A stretch of DNA of 18,514 nt from 2-02-FULL-62-17 sp046153355 (GTDB lineage Bacteria > Pseudomonadota > Gammaproteobacteria > Burkholderiales > SG8-39): contig JBJXEY010000214.1 in NCBI GenBank assembly GCA_046153355.1, positions 1-18,514 of the forward strand, written 5' to 3'. Of the stretch, positions 7,840 through 15,769 are shown in pieces (within the stretch, counting starts at the first letter, position 1; each line of letters starts with the position of its first letter). The position numbers and the translations under genes were made by a program. The notes under the pieces are model-generated. The model was not told the DNA's origin and did no database searches. It worked only from the letters and a program-made list of their open reading frames with translations.

Positions 7840-10188
7840 ATGGATTCGACTGCCCTTGGCGCCGCGATCCCGCGGTTCGAAGACCAGCGATTTTTGACTG
7901 GGAGCGGGCTGTTTGTCGACGATAAGAGTCCACAGGGCATGGCGGCTGCCCATGTGGTTCGCTCGCCGCATGCTCATGCGCGAATTCGCGGTATCGATAA
8001 ACAGGCTGCCCTATCTGCGGCGGGGGTCCTGGCTGTTCTGACGGGCGACGACATCATCGGTGACGGCATTCGCGGCTTGCCGTGTTATGCATTCCCCGCG
8101 CCCAAAGAGGGGCCATCCTTTCGCCCTTTGCAGCCGGTGCTGGCTCATGGAAAGGTGCGCCATGTGGGCGACCGAGTCGCGCTCGTCATCGCGGAAACGC
8201 CGCAGCAAGCCAAGGACGCAGGCGAACTTCTGTTGGTTGACTATGAACCATTGCCCGCGGTGAATCTGGAAAATGCTTTGCACGAGGGCGCAGCCCTGCT
8301 CTGGGACGAATCATCGCAAAACCTGAGTTTCGAGCTTGAACGTGGAAATCGCGAGCAAATCGATGTGGCGTTCGCCGCGGCCGCGCATGTCACCCGATTA
8401 TCAGTTCGTTATCCGCGCGCAACCGCCAATTCGATCGAGGGGCGATCGGCTTTGGCTTATGCCGATGACGGCGTCGGCAGATGGACCTTGTGTCTGTCCA
8501 CGCAAGTGCCGCATCTGGTTCGCGAAGTGGTGTGCGGCGTGTTGAACATGCCGGTAGAGACCTTGAGAGTCATCGCCGCTGACGTTGGTGGCGCATTTGG
8601 CATGAAAAGCCAACTCTATCCCGAAGAAATTCTGGTGTTATGGGCCGCGCGCCGGCTCAATCGTCCGGTGAAGTGGACGGCGGAGCGCGGCGAGAGCCTG
8701 TGCTGCGACACGCATGGCCGACATCAGCATACCGAGGCGGAATTGGCGCTGGATCGCGACGGAAAAATTCTTGCCTTGCGCGCTCGTGTCGCGATCGATC
8801 TCGGCGCGTACCTCGCCACATCGGCCGGCGTGGCGCCATTGAATGCCGCCACCGGTTATACCGGTACCTACGATCTGCCTTGGATGCACACGCACGTGCA
8901 GGCAATCTTTACCAATACCTCCCCCACCGGACCCTATCGCGGTTCAGGCAAGCCCGAGGCCAGTTTCGTCATGGAGCGCTTGATCGATCAAGCCGCGCGT
9001 GAAATGCGTATCGATCCCGTGGCGATGCGCAGGCGCAACCTTATTCCCGCCTCTGCCATGCCGTTTCGCACGCAAGGCGGCTATGACTACGACGGCGGTG
9101 ATTTCAAGCGAGTGCTCGATGTTTGTCTGCGACTGGCCGATTGGGAGGGTTTTCCCGCGCGCCGAGCGCAAAGCGAGGCACGCGGGTTGCTGCGCGGTAT
9201 CGGACTATCGATGCATTGCCAACGCGCCGGCAAGGACGCCGAACAAATGGAGATGCGCTTCGCCGCCAATGGCGCATTGAGCTTGCGAGTGGGCACGCTC
9301 TCCTCCGGCCAAGGCCACGAAACCATGTACACGCAAATGGCCTCGGGCTGGCTCGGCATTCCCCCCGAGCAAATTGACGTTGTTCAGGGCGATACCGACA
9401 TGATTACATTTGGACGTGGCACGTTTTCACAACGCAGTATGGCCGCGGGCGGTTCGGCATTGAAATCGGCCGCCGATGAAGTGATTGCTAAAGGCAGGAT
9501 AACTGCAGCGTCGTTACTCGAGGCTGCCGAATCCGATCTTGAATTCGTCGCGGGCCGTTTCCGCATCGAGGGTACCGATAGAAGTGTTGGTTGGGCCGAA
9601 ATCGCGCAAATCAGTTCTGTTGCGCCGCGTTCGGGGGCCAATAGCGGGGCTCTCGTGGGCGTAGGCACGCACCCCGGTCCCAATACTTATCCGAACGGCT
9701 GCATGATCGGCGAAGTCGAAATCGATATCGAGACCGGCCGAGTTGATGTCATCGTGCTATTCGCGGTCGATGATGTCGGCGCTGTCATCAACCCACTTAC
9801 TCTTGCCGGCCAATTGCATGGGTCGATCGCCCAAGGCTTGGGCGAGAGCCGTATCGAAGAAATGGTCTACGACAGCGAAACAGGTCAATTGATCACCGGG
9901 TCTTTTAACGACTACGGCATGCCCCGCGCCGATGACATGCCGGACATCATTTCGGAGCTGTCGCTCGATCCCGCACCCAGCAATCCGTTGGGCGTCAAGG
10001 GTGGCAGCGAATCGGGCAATGTCGCGGCACCCGCTGCGATCGTCAACGCGATCATCGATGCCTTGTCGCCACTAGGCGTTACCGAAATAACACTGCCGGC
10101 TACCGGCGAGCGCGTGTGGCGCGCCATTCGCGAGGCGGCAGCTACGTCTCATTCATGTGGCGTTGCCGAACTAATACCGAACCCGTGA
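7840..10188 (+). CDS. Xanthine dehydrogenase/aldehyde oxidase family molybdopterin-binding subunit
   Basis: This is the large catalytic subunit (782 aa) of a molybdenum hydroxylase, which adds a water-derived hydroxyl to a C-H bond of an N-heterocycle or aldehyde. The N-terminal domain (about 1-130) begins with the usual PRFEDQRFLTGSGLFVDD and VRSPHAHARI. Cofactor motifs are DVGGAFGMK at 248-256, GPYRGSGKPE at 364-373, GQGHET at 490-495, GRGTFSQRS at 525-533, and GVKGGSESG at 718-726 with the presumed catalytic Glu at 724. The AYRCSFR signature of CO dehydrogenase is absent, so it is not CoxL. It starts 7 bp after the Bug gene. The [2Fe-2S] and FAD subunits that normally accompany it are missing from the window on both sides. 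The gene ends in a 4-bp GTGA overlap with the next gene. Confidence 0.92.
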   Translation: MDSTALGAAIPRFEDQRFLTGSGLFVDDKSPQGMAAAHVVRSPHAHARIRGIDKQAALSAAGVLAVLTGDDIIGDGIRGLPCYAFPAPKEGPSFRPLQPVLAHGKVRHVGDRVALVIAETPQQAKDAGELLLVDYEPLPAVNLENALHEGAALLWDESSQNLSFELERGNREQIDVAFAAAAHVTRLSVRYPRATANSIEGRSALAYADDGVGRWTLCLSTQVPHLVREVVCGVLNMPVETLRVIAADVGGAFGMKSQLYPEEILVLWAARRLNRPVKWTAERGESLCCDTHGRHQHTEAELALDRDGKILALRARVAIDLGAYLATSAGVAPLNAATGYTGTYDLPWMHTHVQAIFTNTSPTGPYRGSGKPEASFVMERLIDQAAREMRIDPVAMRRRNLIPASAMPFRTQGGYDYDGGDFKRVLDVCLRLADWEGFPARRAQSEARGLLRGIGLSMHCQRAGKDAEQMEMRFAANGALSLRVGTLSSGQGHETMYTQMASGWLGIPPEQIDVVQGDTDMITFGRGTFSQRSMAAGGSALKSAADEVIAKGRITAASLLEAAESDLEFVAGRFRIEGTDRSVGWAEIAQISSVAPRSGANSGALVGVGTHPGPNTYPNGCMIGEVEIDIETGRVDVIVLFAVDDVGAVINPLTLAGQLHGSIAQGLGESRIEEMVYDSETGQLITGSFNDYGMPRADDMPDIISELSLDPAPSNPLGVKGGSESGNVAAPAAIVNAIIDALSPLGVTEITLPATGERVWRAIREAAATSHSCGVAELIPNP

Positions 10189-10991
10189 CCGAGACTGCCA
10201 TCCCCGAAGCGGAATCCGACGGCGCTGAACGGCTCGCCAAGCGCGTCGCGCGATTGAAATCGTGCTCACGCCGCGAGGCCGAGCAATACATCGAGTCCGG
10301 CTGGGTGCGGGTGGATGGCCAAATCATCGAGGCACCGCAGTTTAAGGTGCTAAACCAGAAAATCGAGATCGACACCAACGCGCGTCTCGGTGCGGTGGAT
10401 GCCGTCACCCTCCTGCTGCACAAGCCGGCTGGCTACGACGCCGGGCCGCACGCTCCGCTGCCCATGGCCCTGATCACCGTGGCATCGCACTCGCCCGAGG
10501 ACCGCTCGGGCATTCGCATTATCAACCGCCATTTCGCCAAACAGGAACTGCGACTGTCTCTTGAAGCGGCCGCTAGCGGCCTGGTGGTGCTGACGCAGGA
10601 CTTTCGTGTTGCCCGCAAGTTAAGCGAAGATGCCTCGAAGATCGAACAGGAGTTCGTGGTCGAGGTCGCCCTGCCGGACAATACTTCTGCGGCGTCACCG
10701 CCGAAGGCCGGCACGAGTGATGCTGCGGAACTACGCGCCGGTTTCCTCACCCGCCTCAATCGCGGCATCGCCTTCAAGGAACGCATGCCCCCCTACATTA
10801 AAGTGAGCTGGCAGAACGAAACCCGCCTGCGGTTCGCTATGAAGGATGTGCAGGCTGGGCAGATCGCGCATATGTGCGCGAGCTTCGGGCTGAAGGTGAT
10901 ATCCATGAAGCGCATCCGCATTGGGAGGATTCCGATGGCGGGCTTGCAATCGGGGCAATGGCGCTACCTGGGGGCGGCGGAGAAGTTCTAG
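10185..10991 (+). CDS. S4-domain protein of the RsuA/RluB pseudouridine synthase fold, probably catalytically degenerate
   Basis: This protein has about 268 aa from the GTG start. It has an S4 RNA-binding domain (residues about 15-70, with RLAKRVARLKSCSRREAEQY and GWVRVDGQ) and then a pseudouridine synthase-like domain beginning LLLHKPAGYD. The catalytic motif, normally G-R-L-D-x-x-T-S-G-L, reads LSLEAAASGLVVLT, so the catalytic Asp position is Glu and the preceding Arg is lost. The later K/E-x-Y motif reads IEQEFVVEV (Phe for Tyr), and the QIRRM motif reads QIAHM. An Ala/Pro-rich insert follows IEQEFVVEVALP. I infer an RNA-binding protein with reduced or no synthase activity. GTG at 10185 overlaps the hydroxylase stop TGA. 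ATG at 10155 and an earlier start at 10116 are possible but would overlap the upstream gene more. The RNA target is unknown. Confidence 0.8.
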   Translation: MTETAIPEAESDGAERLAKRVARLKSCSRREAEQYIESGWVRVDGQIIEAPQFKVLNQKIEIDTNARLGAVDAVTLLLHKPAGYDAGPHAPLPMALITVASHSPEDRSGIRIINRHFAKQELRLSLEAAASGLVVLTQDFRVARKLSEDASKIEQEFVVEVALPDNTSAASPPKAGTSDAAELRAGFLTRLNRGIAFKERMPPYIKVSWQNETRLRFAMKDVQAGQIAHMCASFGLKVISMKRIRIGRIPMAGLQSGQWRYLGAAEKF

Positions 10992-11117
10992 GGAAGCGAA
11001 AGGTTATTTTGGTCCATGCATGCGTCAGCAAACCCTGGAGACCGTGGTCAATACGCCCGCCGAGTTTGCTAGGAACCTCGCGACGATGTCGCGGCGCAAG
11101 GCAGCCGTTGACGACCT

Positions 11118-12089
11118 TCAGCACCCCGATACGCATTTCGCATTGGCGTCGAATTCCATCGTCCTGCCGCTGCGCGGCACGGACACCGGCATCTTCGCCG
11201 CTTTCATGAACGCGGCGGTTTTGCTGCCGGGCACCACCGTGCCATTGAGGGTTGCCGCCTCGTCCACATGCGAAATAATCACCGCCTCCGGCCGGACCAA
11301 CTCGTTGACGATATAGCTCAACTCCTCCGGGCCCAGGGCAGGCGGGAAACGCCCCATGTTCATTACCGCGAGGGTAGCGTTGTACTGGCCACGCACCACC
11401 AGCGCTTGTTCGGCGGTTACGCCAGTGTCCCCCGACAAGTACACCGTAAGACCGTTGCTGAAACGCAGAACGAATCCACCCGCAGGCCTCGCATAGGCCG
11501 TGAGGCCATTGGCCGCGAGCATCTGCGCAAGCTGCCCCGTGACGAAGGCGCTGGATAACCCATTGCCATGCGAGGCCGGAACACTTGCGACCATCACCTT
11601 GCCCACCATGAGCTGCTCGCCCATGCGGATCGGTCGCACCAGCTTTTGCGGATCGCCTCCTGCGGCGGCGACCTTGCCGCGGAAAAAGTTCTCCGCCTCC
11701 GCGCCCACGATGAGCTGCGCGCCCTTGCCTGCGGCGATATTCACCGTGTTGGAATGCGGTGTTGCAGGAATGGAGAAATCCGGGTTCGGGCAGTTACCCG
11801 CGTTGCTCGTGGGTTGGTGCGCCGTGCCGATGTGGTCGTCATGCACGTGGCTAAGGAGGACCGCGTCGATTCGCCCCAACCTTGGGTCCCCCGCGCCGCG
11901 GACCGTGTTTCCGGGGTCGTATAAAAATCGCGCGCCGGTGGGGTCTTCCAAAAGCATCGCGCGGTCGAAGGCGCAGAGTTCGTTGTCGTGGGAACCGAGG
12001 GGGATGACTCTCACGTGCTGCGCGTAAGCTGGAAGCCCGTCCATCGCGGCCACGAAAATGAGTACCGTAAAACAATATAATTGCCCCAA
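11118..12089 (-). CDS. Exported metallo-beta-lactamase-fold hydrolase
   Basis: This is an MBL-fold metallohydrolase of about 323 aa. The zinc-binding motif HVHDDH is at about residues 84-89 (numbering from the GTG at 12098), followed by the remaining ligands in PASHGNG (about 175-181), YLSGDTG (220-226) and ISHVDE (275-280). The fold is closest to UlaG/YtnP-like lactonases and phosphodiesterase-type MBL proteins; the substrate is not known. A hydrophobic N-terminal segment ending in PAYA before QHVRV looks like a signal peptide, so export to the periplasm is likely. The start is uncertain: AAGAAGG at 12098-12104 abuts a GTG at 12098 but is ideally spaced (8 bp) for the TTG at 12089, which I chose. 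The gene converges on the S4-domain gene and is not part of that operon. Confidence 0.85.
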   Translation of the reverse strand: MGQLYCFTVLIFVAAMDGLPAYAQHVRVIPLGSHDNELCAFDRAMLLEDPTGARFLYDPGNTVRGAGDPRLGRIDAVLLSHVHDDHIGTAHQPTSNAGNCPNPDFSIPATPHSNTVNIAAGKGAQLIVGAEAENFFRGKVAAAGGDPQKLVRPIRMGEQLMVGKVMVASVPASHGNGLSSAFVTGQLAQMLAANGLTAYARPAGGFVLRFSNGLTVYLSGDTGVTAEQALVVRGQYNATLAVMNMGRFPPALGPEELSYIVNELVRPEAVIISHVDEAATLNGTVVPGSKTAAFMKAAKMPVSVPRSGRTMEFDANAKCVSGC

Positions 12090-12189
12090 GCTCGCCACCT
12101 TCTTAGCCCATCTTTAACATGATTTGGTGCAAAACCCCTGTTGATCGAATGTAAGTACCGGATTTCATTACAGCTGATTCGGAAAAGCG

Positions 12190-13257
12190 TTTTGTAGTGC
12201 CATAATATTTTTCGTCACCGGCAGTGCGTGCGTCATTGCGCCCTATGCTCTGAGGAGCATGTACATAAGACGCGTGTCCACTCGCAACAAAATCACCGGT
12301 GAATCGTACTTCACCCACCGCTTGGTGCGTACCGAACGCGTGGGGAAGACAGTACGTCAATTCACGCTGCTCAATTTGGGCCGCCACTTCGCGGTAGCCC
12401 AAGACGATTGGCCTTCATTGTGCGCGCGTATCGAAGAAATTCTCTCTGGCCAGGCAGCCTTGTTGTCGCTTGCCCCTGATTTGGAGAAGCTCGCCCAGCT
12501 GTACGCCGCACAACTGCTGCTGCGCCAAGAGCAGCGCGTAGAACCCGACCCAGGCAAGAACGTGACCGCGACGCGGCGATGCTTTGTCGAGGTCGATATC
12601 GACTCGCTGGAGCATCTTCGACCGCGCTCGGTGGGGGTGGAGCATGTCGCGCTTTCGGTGATGCACGAAATCGGTTTCATCGAGCACCTACAGTCCTTGG
12701 GGATCAATCGTGCGCAGTGCGCCGCTGCCATTGGCAACGTGATTGGGCGCATGGCTGCGCCGGGATCGGAGCTGGCCACTTGGGGGTGGTTGAAGAACGA
12801 ATCGGCACTGGGAGAAATTCTGGACTTTGATTTCGAGGACATGTCGCTGATGCGGCTGTATCGGGCATCGGACCTGCTGTTGCACCACCAAGCGAAGATC
12901 GAAGCATTTATGTTCGAACGTGTGCGAAGTCTGTTTGCTCTGGAGAGCACGGTCACTTTGTACGACTTGACCAACACCTACTTCGAGGGCGCGCAAAAGC
13001 GAAATTCAAAGGCGGCGCGCGGCCACTCCAAGGAGAAGCGCTCCGATGCGCTGCTGCTCACCTTGGGTTTGGTGCTCGATGCCAGTGGTTTCGTGAAACG
13101 CTCCCAGGTGTTCGCCGGCAATGCGGTGGAGGCACGCACGCTGGCGAGGATGCTCAAAGACTTGCAGGCCCCGGCAGGATCGCTGGTGGTGATGGATCGA
13201 GGCATTGCCACCGAAGAGAATTTGATGTGGCTGCGAACGCAGGGCTATCGCTATCTG
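12190..13257 (+). mobile_element. Remnant of an IS1634-family insertion sequence, 5' part only
   Basis: The left part of an IS1634-family element is interrupted at 13257 by an IS66-family element. The left boundary is not fixed: the transposase starts at 12259 and the terminal repeat probably lies in the AT-richer 12180-12258 stretch, but with the right end missing no inverted repeat can be paired. No IS1634-like coding sequence reappears to the right of the IS66 element, so the remainder has been deleted or moved. Confidence 0.7.
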
Positions 13258-13272
13258 GTATGCGATCAATAA
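12259..13272 (+). pseudogene. IS1634-family transposase, truncated by an IS66 insertion
   Basis: This reading frame of 337 codons encodes the N-terminal and central part of an IS1634-family DDE transposase, normally 500-600 aa. The start MYIRRVSTRNKITGESYF and the following VRQFTLLNLGRHF are typical of this family. Two of the three catalytic acidic residues are visible: the Asp in TVTLYDLTNTYFEG and the Asp in LVVMDRGIATEEN. The reading frame ends four codons after GYRYLV, because the last codons and the TAA come from the IS66 left inverted repeat that begins at 13258. The C-terminal Glu-containing region is absent, so the protein cannot be active. A GAGGAG lies directly in front of the ATG. 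Confidence 0.85.
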
Positions 13273-13286
13273 ACCCCGTCCTTCCC
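13258..13286 (+). repeat. IS66 left terminal inverted repeat
   Basis: This is the left end of the IS66 element. It pairs with 15741-15769 at 24 of 29 positions, with mismatches at positions 4, 14, 19, 23 and 27. It supplies the premature stop of the IS1634 transposase frame. Confidence 0.85.
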
Positions 13287-13343
13287 AGCCTGAGGTAACT
13301 CCCGTATAGATACGCGCTTTTTTGATTGGTGAAGGAGCGCGAT

Positions 13344-13739
13344 ATGAGTGGCAGGGTAAATCTGGATCGATGGGGGCCGCATCTGGTGGCGGCCAAACGC
13401 GAGGGGGTGTCCCTTGCGCAGTACGCGCGAGTCAACGGGCTTTCGGTGTACTCGTTGTACGCGGCGCGCGAGACGATTCGCAAGGTTGCGGGCAAATCAT
13501 TACCGTCACGCCAATCGGCTACTCCTCGGGATGTGGGCAAATTGGTACCGAAGAGCAGCGGTATATCGATGTCCAGCAGTTCATCGTTTGCGCCGGTGAA
13601 GGTTGTTCGCTTGGATGCGCCAAGATTTGGTGTCCTCGCGCAATTGCGAGCCCGTCTGCCCAATGGCGTACGCGTGGAATTGATCGATGCCGATGCCGAG
13701 GTGGTGTCCGCGGCGATCCAAGCCCTCTGGGGCCGCTGA
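13344..13739 (+). CDS. tnpA: IS66 family accessory protein TnpA
   Basis: This is the first of the three IS66 proteins, 131 aa. The N-terminus carries a helix-turn-helix-like segment (WGPHLVAAKREGVSLAQYAR then VNGLSVYSLYAAR) expected for a small DNA-binding accessory factor. The C-terminal part (RFGVLAQLRARLPNGVRVEL ending IQALWGR) is the conserved IS66 Orf1 tail. ATG at 13344 was chosen because AAGGAG lies 6 bp upstream; the same frame is open a few codons further. Its TGA overlaps the ATG of tnpB by one base (TGATG), so the two are translationally coupled. Confidence 0.85.
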   Translation: MSGRVNLDRWGPHLVAAKREGVSLAQYARVNGLSVYSLYAARETIRKVAGKSLPSRQSATPRDVGKLVPKSSGISMSSSSSFAPVKVVRLDAPRFGVLAQLRARLPNGVRVELIDADAEVVSAAIQALWGR

Positions 13740-14092
13740 TGTTTCGCTTCGATTCGAAGCTCGCGGTGTACCTGCACCGCGAGTCGGTTGACTTTCGTAA
13801 ATCCATCAACGGGCTTGCCGCGCTGGTGGAGCAAGACCTGAAACTCGATCCCTTTGCTGCAGCGCTTTTCGTGTTCGGCAATCGGCGCCACAATCGCGTG
13901 AAGATCCTGGGCTGGCAGACCAACGGCTTTTGGTTGCTCACCAAACGCCTTGAGGCCGAGCGATTTTCGTGGCCACGCACCGAGGGTCGCGTGATTGCAT
14001 TAAGCGTTGAACAGTTGCACTGGTTGCTCGAAGGAATCGACATCGAGGCGATGCATGTGCATAAAATAATTCACTATAAACGCGCAAGTTAA
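13739..14092 (+). CDS. tnpB: IS66 family accessory protein TnpB (Orf2)
   Basis: This 117-aa protein matches the IS66 Orf2 family. Markers are VYLHRESVDFRKSINGLAAL near the N-terminus, then ALFVFGNRRHNRVKILGW, GFWLLTKRLEAERFSWP and LLEGID. The usual Asp-Met-Arg-Lys-Ser element appears as DFRKS. It is essential for IS66 transposition in studied members but its biochemical role is not settled. It overlaps tnpA by one base and precedes tnpC by 35 bp. Confidence 0.9.
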   Translation: MFRFDSKLAVYLHRESVDFRKSINGLAALVEQDLKLDPFAAALFVFGNRRHNRVKILGWQTNGFWLLTKRLEAERFSWPRTEGRVIALSVEQLHWLLEGIDIEAMHVHKIIHYKRAS

Positions 14093-14127
14093 GGGAACTC
14101 GATAGCGCGTGATTTGTCTAATACACA

Positions 14128-15708
14128 ATGCGCGCAATCACCATCACCGAAGAAGAATTCATCCGCCTTCGCGAAAGAAGCGCGCGGTTAGATCGTAGCG
14201 AATCCGAGCGCGAAGCCCTTCGCGGTGAGTTGCGTGTGGTGCGCACCGAGCGCGATCTTCTGAAGGAGCGCCTCTCGGTATTCATTCGCCGCCTGTTCGC
14301 CGCCAAGTCCGAAGCGCGTGGTACCGAGCAGAAGGATCTGTTCTTCAACGAGGCCGAGCAACTGGCCCCGCTCGAACCCAAAGAACAAGAGCCGGTCACC
14401 GATAAGATCAACGTCCCCGCCCACAGCCGCGCCAAGCGTGGCAGGAAACCACTTGATCCGGCGCTGCCCCGTGAAGTGATTCGCCATGAACTGACCGAGG
14501 CCGAACGAACCTGCCCGCACGATGGCGCCACGTTGCAAGAGATCGGCGTGGAGGCGAGCGAACAACTGGACATCATCCCCGCCCAGATCCGTGTCATCCG
14601 CCACGAGCGGGTCAAATACGCCTGCCCCTGCTGCGATAAGGGCATGCGCACCAGCGCAGCGCCGCAGCGGCTGATCCCCAAGGGGCTGTTCACCGAGAAC
14701 GCCCTGGCTTGGGTGATCACCGCCAAATACCAAGATGGACTACCTCTTTACCGCCAAGGGGCACTGCTTGGGCGTTTGGGTGGAGATATTTCCAGAAATA
14801 CGGTGGCTGGGTCGGTGGTGCGAGTGGGTCAGGCAGTGCAACCGATGATCAATCTCTTTCGCGACCAGTTGCTCGATGCCGATCTCATCCACGGCGATGA
14901 GACCGAGTTGCAAGTATTGAAAGAACCCGGGCGAACCGCCCAGCAAAAAAGCTACCTGTGGGCGCAAATGAGCGGCAGTGGTCCGCCGATTCACCTGTTC
15001 ACCTACGCACCCAGCCGCAGCGCCGAGACGGCCAGGAGGTTGTACGACGGGGCACGCAAAGGCGTGGCGCTGCTCACCGATGGCTACGAGGTGTACGCCA
15101 ACGTAGCGCAGACCTATGCGCTCACCCACCTGGGGTGCTGGGCACATGCGCGACGAAAGTTTGTCGAAGCGTTGGATGCGCTGCCCAAGGCCGCACGCAC
15201 TGCAGACCAACCGGCCGCCCAATTCGTTGCCACCATTGGCGAGCTCTACGCCATCGAGGCCAGGGCAAAAAACATGTCAGCTATACAGCGCTTGGCGTTT
15301 CGCCAAGAACACAGTCGGGCGTTAATCGACAAACTGCATACGATGCTACTGGCCCATCGCCATAGCGTGATGCCCGGTAGTCTCCTTGGCAAAGCGTTGA
15401 GCTACCTGCAAAACCAATGGCCGGGCCTGGTGCGATTCCTTGACAATGGCACGTACCCCATCGACAACAACCCCTGCGAGAACGCGATTCGGCCCTTTGT
15501 GATCGGGCGGCGAAACTGGTTATTCGCCGACACCGTCGCAGGCGCCACCGCCAGCGCCAATCTGTATTCGCTGATCGAAACCGCCAAGGCCAACGGCATC
15601 GAGCCTTATCGGTATCTGTGCAAATTATTCGCCGAACTACCCAAGGCAACGTGCCTGGCAGATTACGAAGCACTGCTGCCTTGGCGATTCGCTCAAACCC
15701 CTACGTAG
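14128..15708 (+). CDS. tnpC: IS66 family transposase TnpC
   Basis: This is a complete 526-aa DDE transposase. A basic, coiled N-terminal region (1-65) is followed by a paired-Cys segment with TCPHDG at 128-133 and YACPCC at 164-169, typical of the IS66 zinc-binding domain. Catalytic residues are D257 in IHGDETEL, D318 in LLTDGYEVY and E451 in NNPCENAIRPFVIG. The C-terminal IS66 tail (LYSLIETAKANGIEPYRYL and the final LLPWRF) is intact. No frameshift is seen, so this copy appears able to encode an active enzyme. Confidence 0.93.
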   Translation: MRAITITEEEFIRLRERSARLDRSESEREALRGELRVVRTERDLLKERLSVFIRRLFAAKSEARGTEQKDLFFNEAEQLAPLEPKEQEPVTDKINVPAHSRAKRGRKPLDPALPREVIRHELTEAERTCPHDGATLQEIGVEASEQLDIIPAQIRVIRHERVKYACPCCDKGMRTSAAPQRLIPKGLFTENALAWVITAKYQDGLPLYRQGALLGRLGGDISRNTVAGSVVRVGQAVQPMINLFRDQLLDADLIHGDETELQVLKEPGRTAQQKSYLWAQMSGSGPPIHLFTYAPSRSAETARRLYDGARKGVALLTDGYEVYANVAQTYALTHLGCWAHARRKFVEALDALPKAARTADQPAAQFVATIGELYAIEARAKNMSAIQRLAFRQEHSRALIDKLHTMLLAHRHSVMPGSLLGKALSYLQNQWPGLVRFLDNGTYPIDNNPCENAIRPFVIGRRNWLFADTVAGATASANLYSLIETAKANGIEPYRYLCKLFAELPKATCLADYEALLPWRFAQTPT

Positions 15709-15740
15709 ATTCATCGCTTTACGCACGATAAGGGTGCCTC

Positions 15741-15769
15741 GGCAAGAACGCGGTTGATTGATCGCTTAC
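15741..15769 (-). repeat. IS66 right terminal inverted repeat
   Basis: This is the right end of the IS66 element, reading GTAAGCGATCAATCAACC on the minus strand. A related subterminal copy, GTAAAGCGATGAAT on the minus strand, lies at 15709-15722 just after the tnpC stop and may be a second transposase contact. Confidence 0.85.

Larger units (their letters stand above)
13258..15769 (+). mobile_element. Complete IS66-family insertion sequence (2512 bp)
   Basis: The element is bounded by imperfect terminal inverted repeats. The left end starting GTATGCGATCAATAAACC and the complement of the right end starting GTAAGCGATCAATCAACC agree at 24 of the first 29 positions. Length, end sequence GTAAGCG and gene order tnpA-tnpB-tnpC all fit IS66. 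It sits inside an IS1634 transposase gene on its left. The 8 bases flanking the left end (GCTATCTG) and the right end (ATACCGAT) differ, so the usual 8-bp target duplication is missing. Confidence 0.9.

Noticed and set aside
7840..10188. CO dehydrogenase large subunit (coxL)
   Set aside because: The AYRCSFR active-site loop of true CoxL is absent; the equivalent loop reads GPYRGSGKPE.
11079..11093. Perfect hairpin CGCGAC-GAT-GTCGCG between convergent genes
   Set aside because: The stem is short (6 bp) and no T run follows on either strand, so I do not call it a terminator.
11020..11117. Short plus-strand frame beginning MRQQTLETVV between the S4 gene and the MBL gene
   Set aside because: The first residues faintly resemble IS5-type transposase N-termini, but the similarity is too short, and the frame continues antisense into the MBL gene.
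13154..13891. Minus-strand frame of 245 codons across the IS1634/IS66 junction
   Set aside because: It is antisense to tnpA and tnpB and spans the junction of two elements, so it cannot be an old gene.
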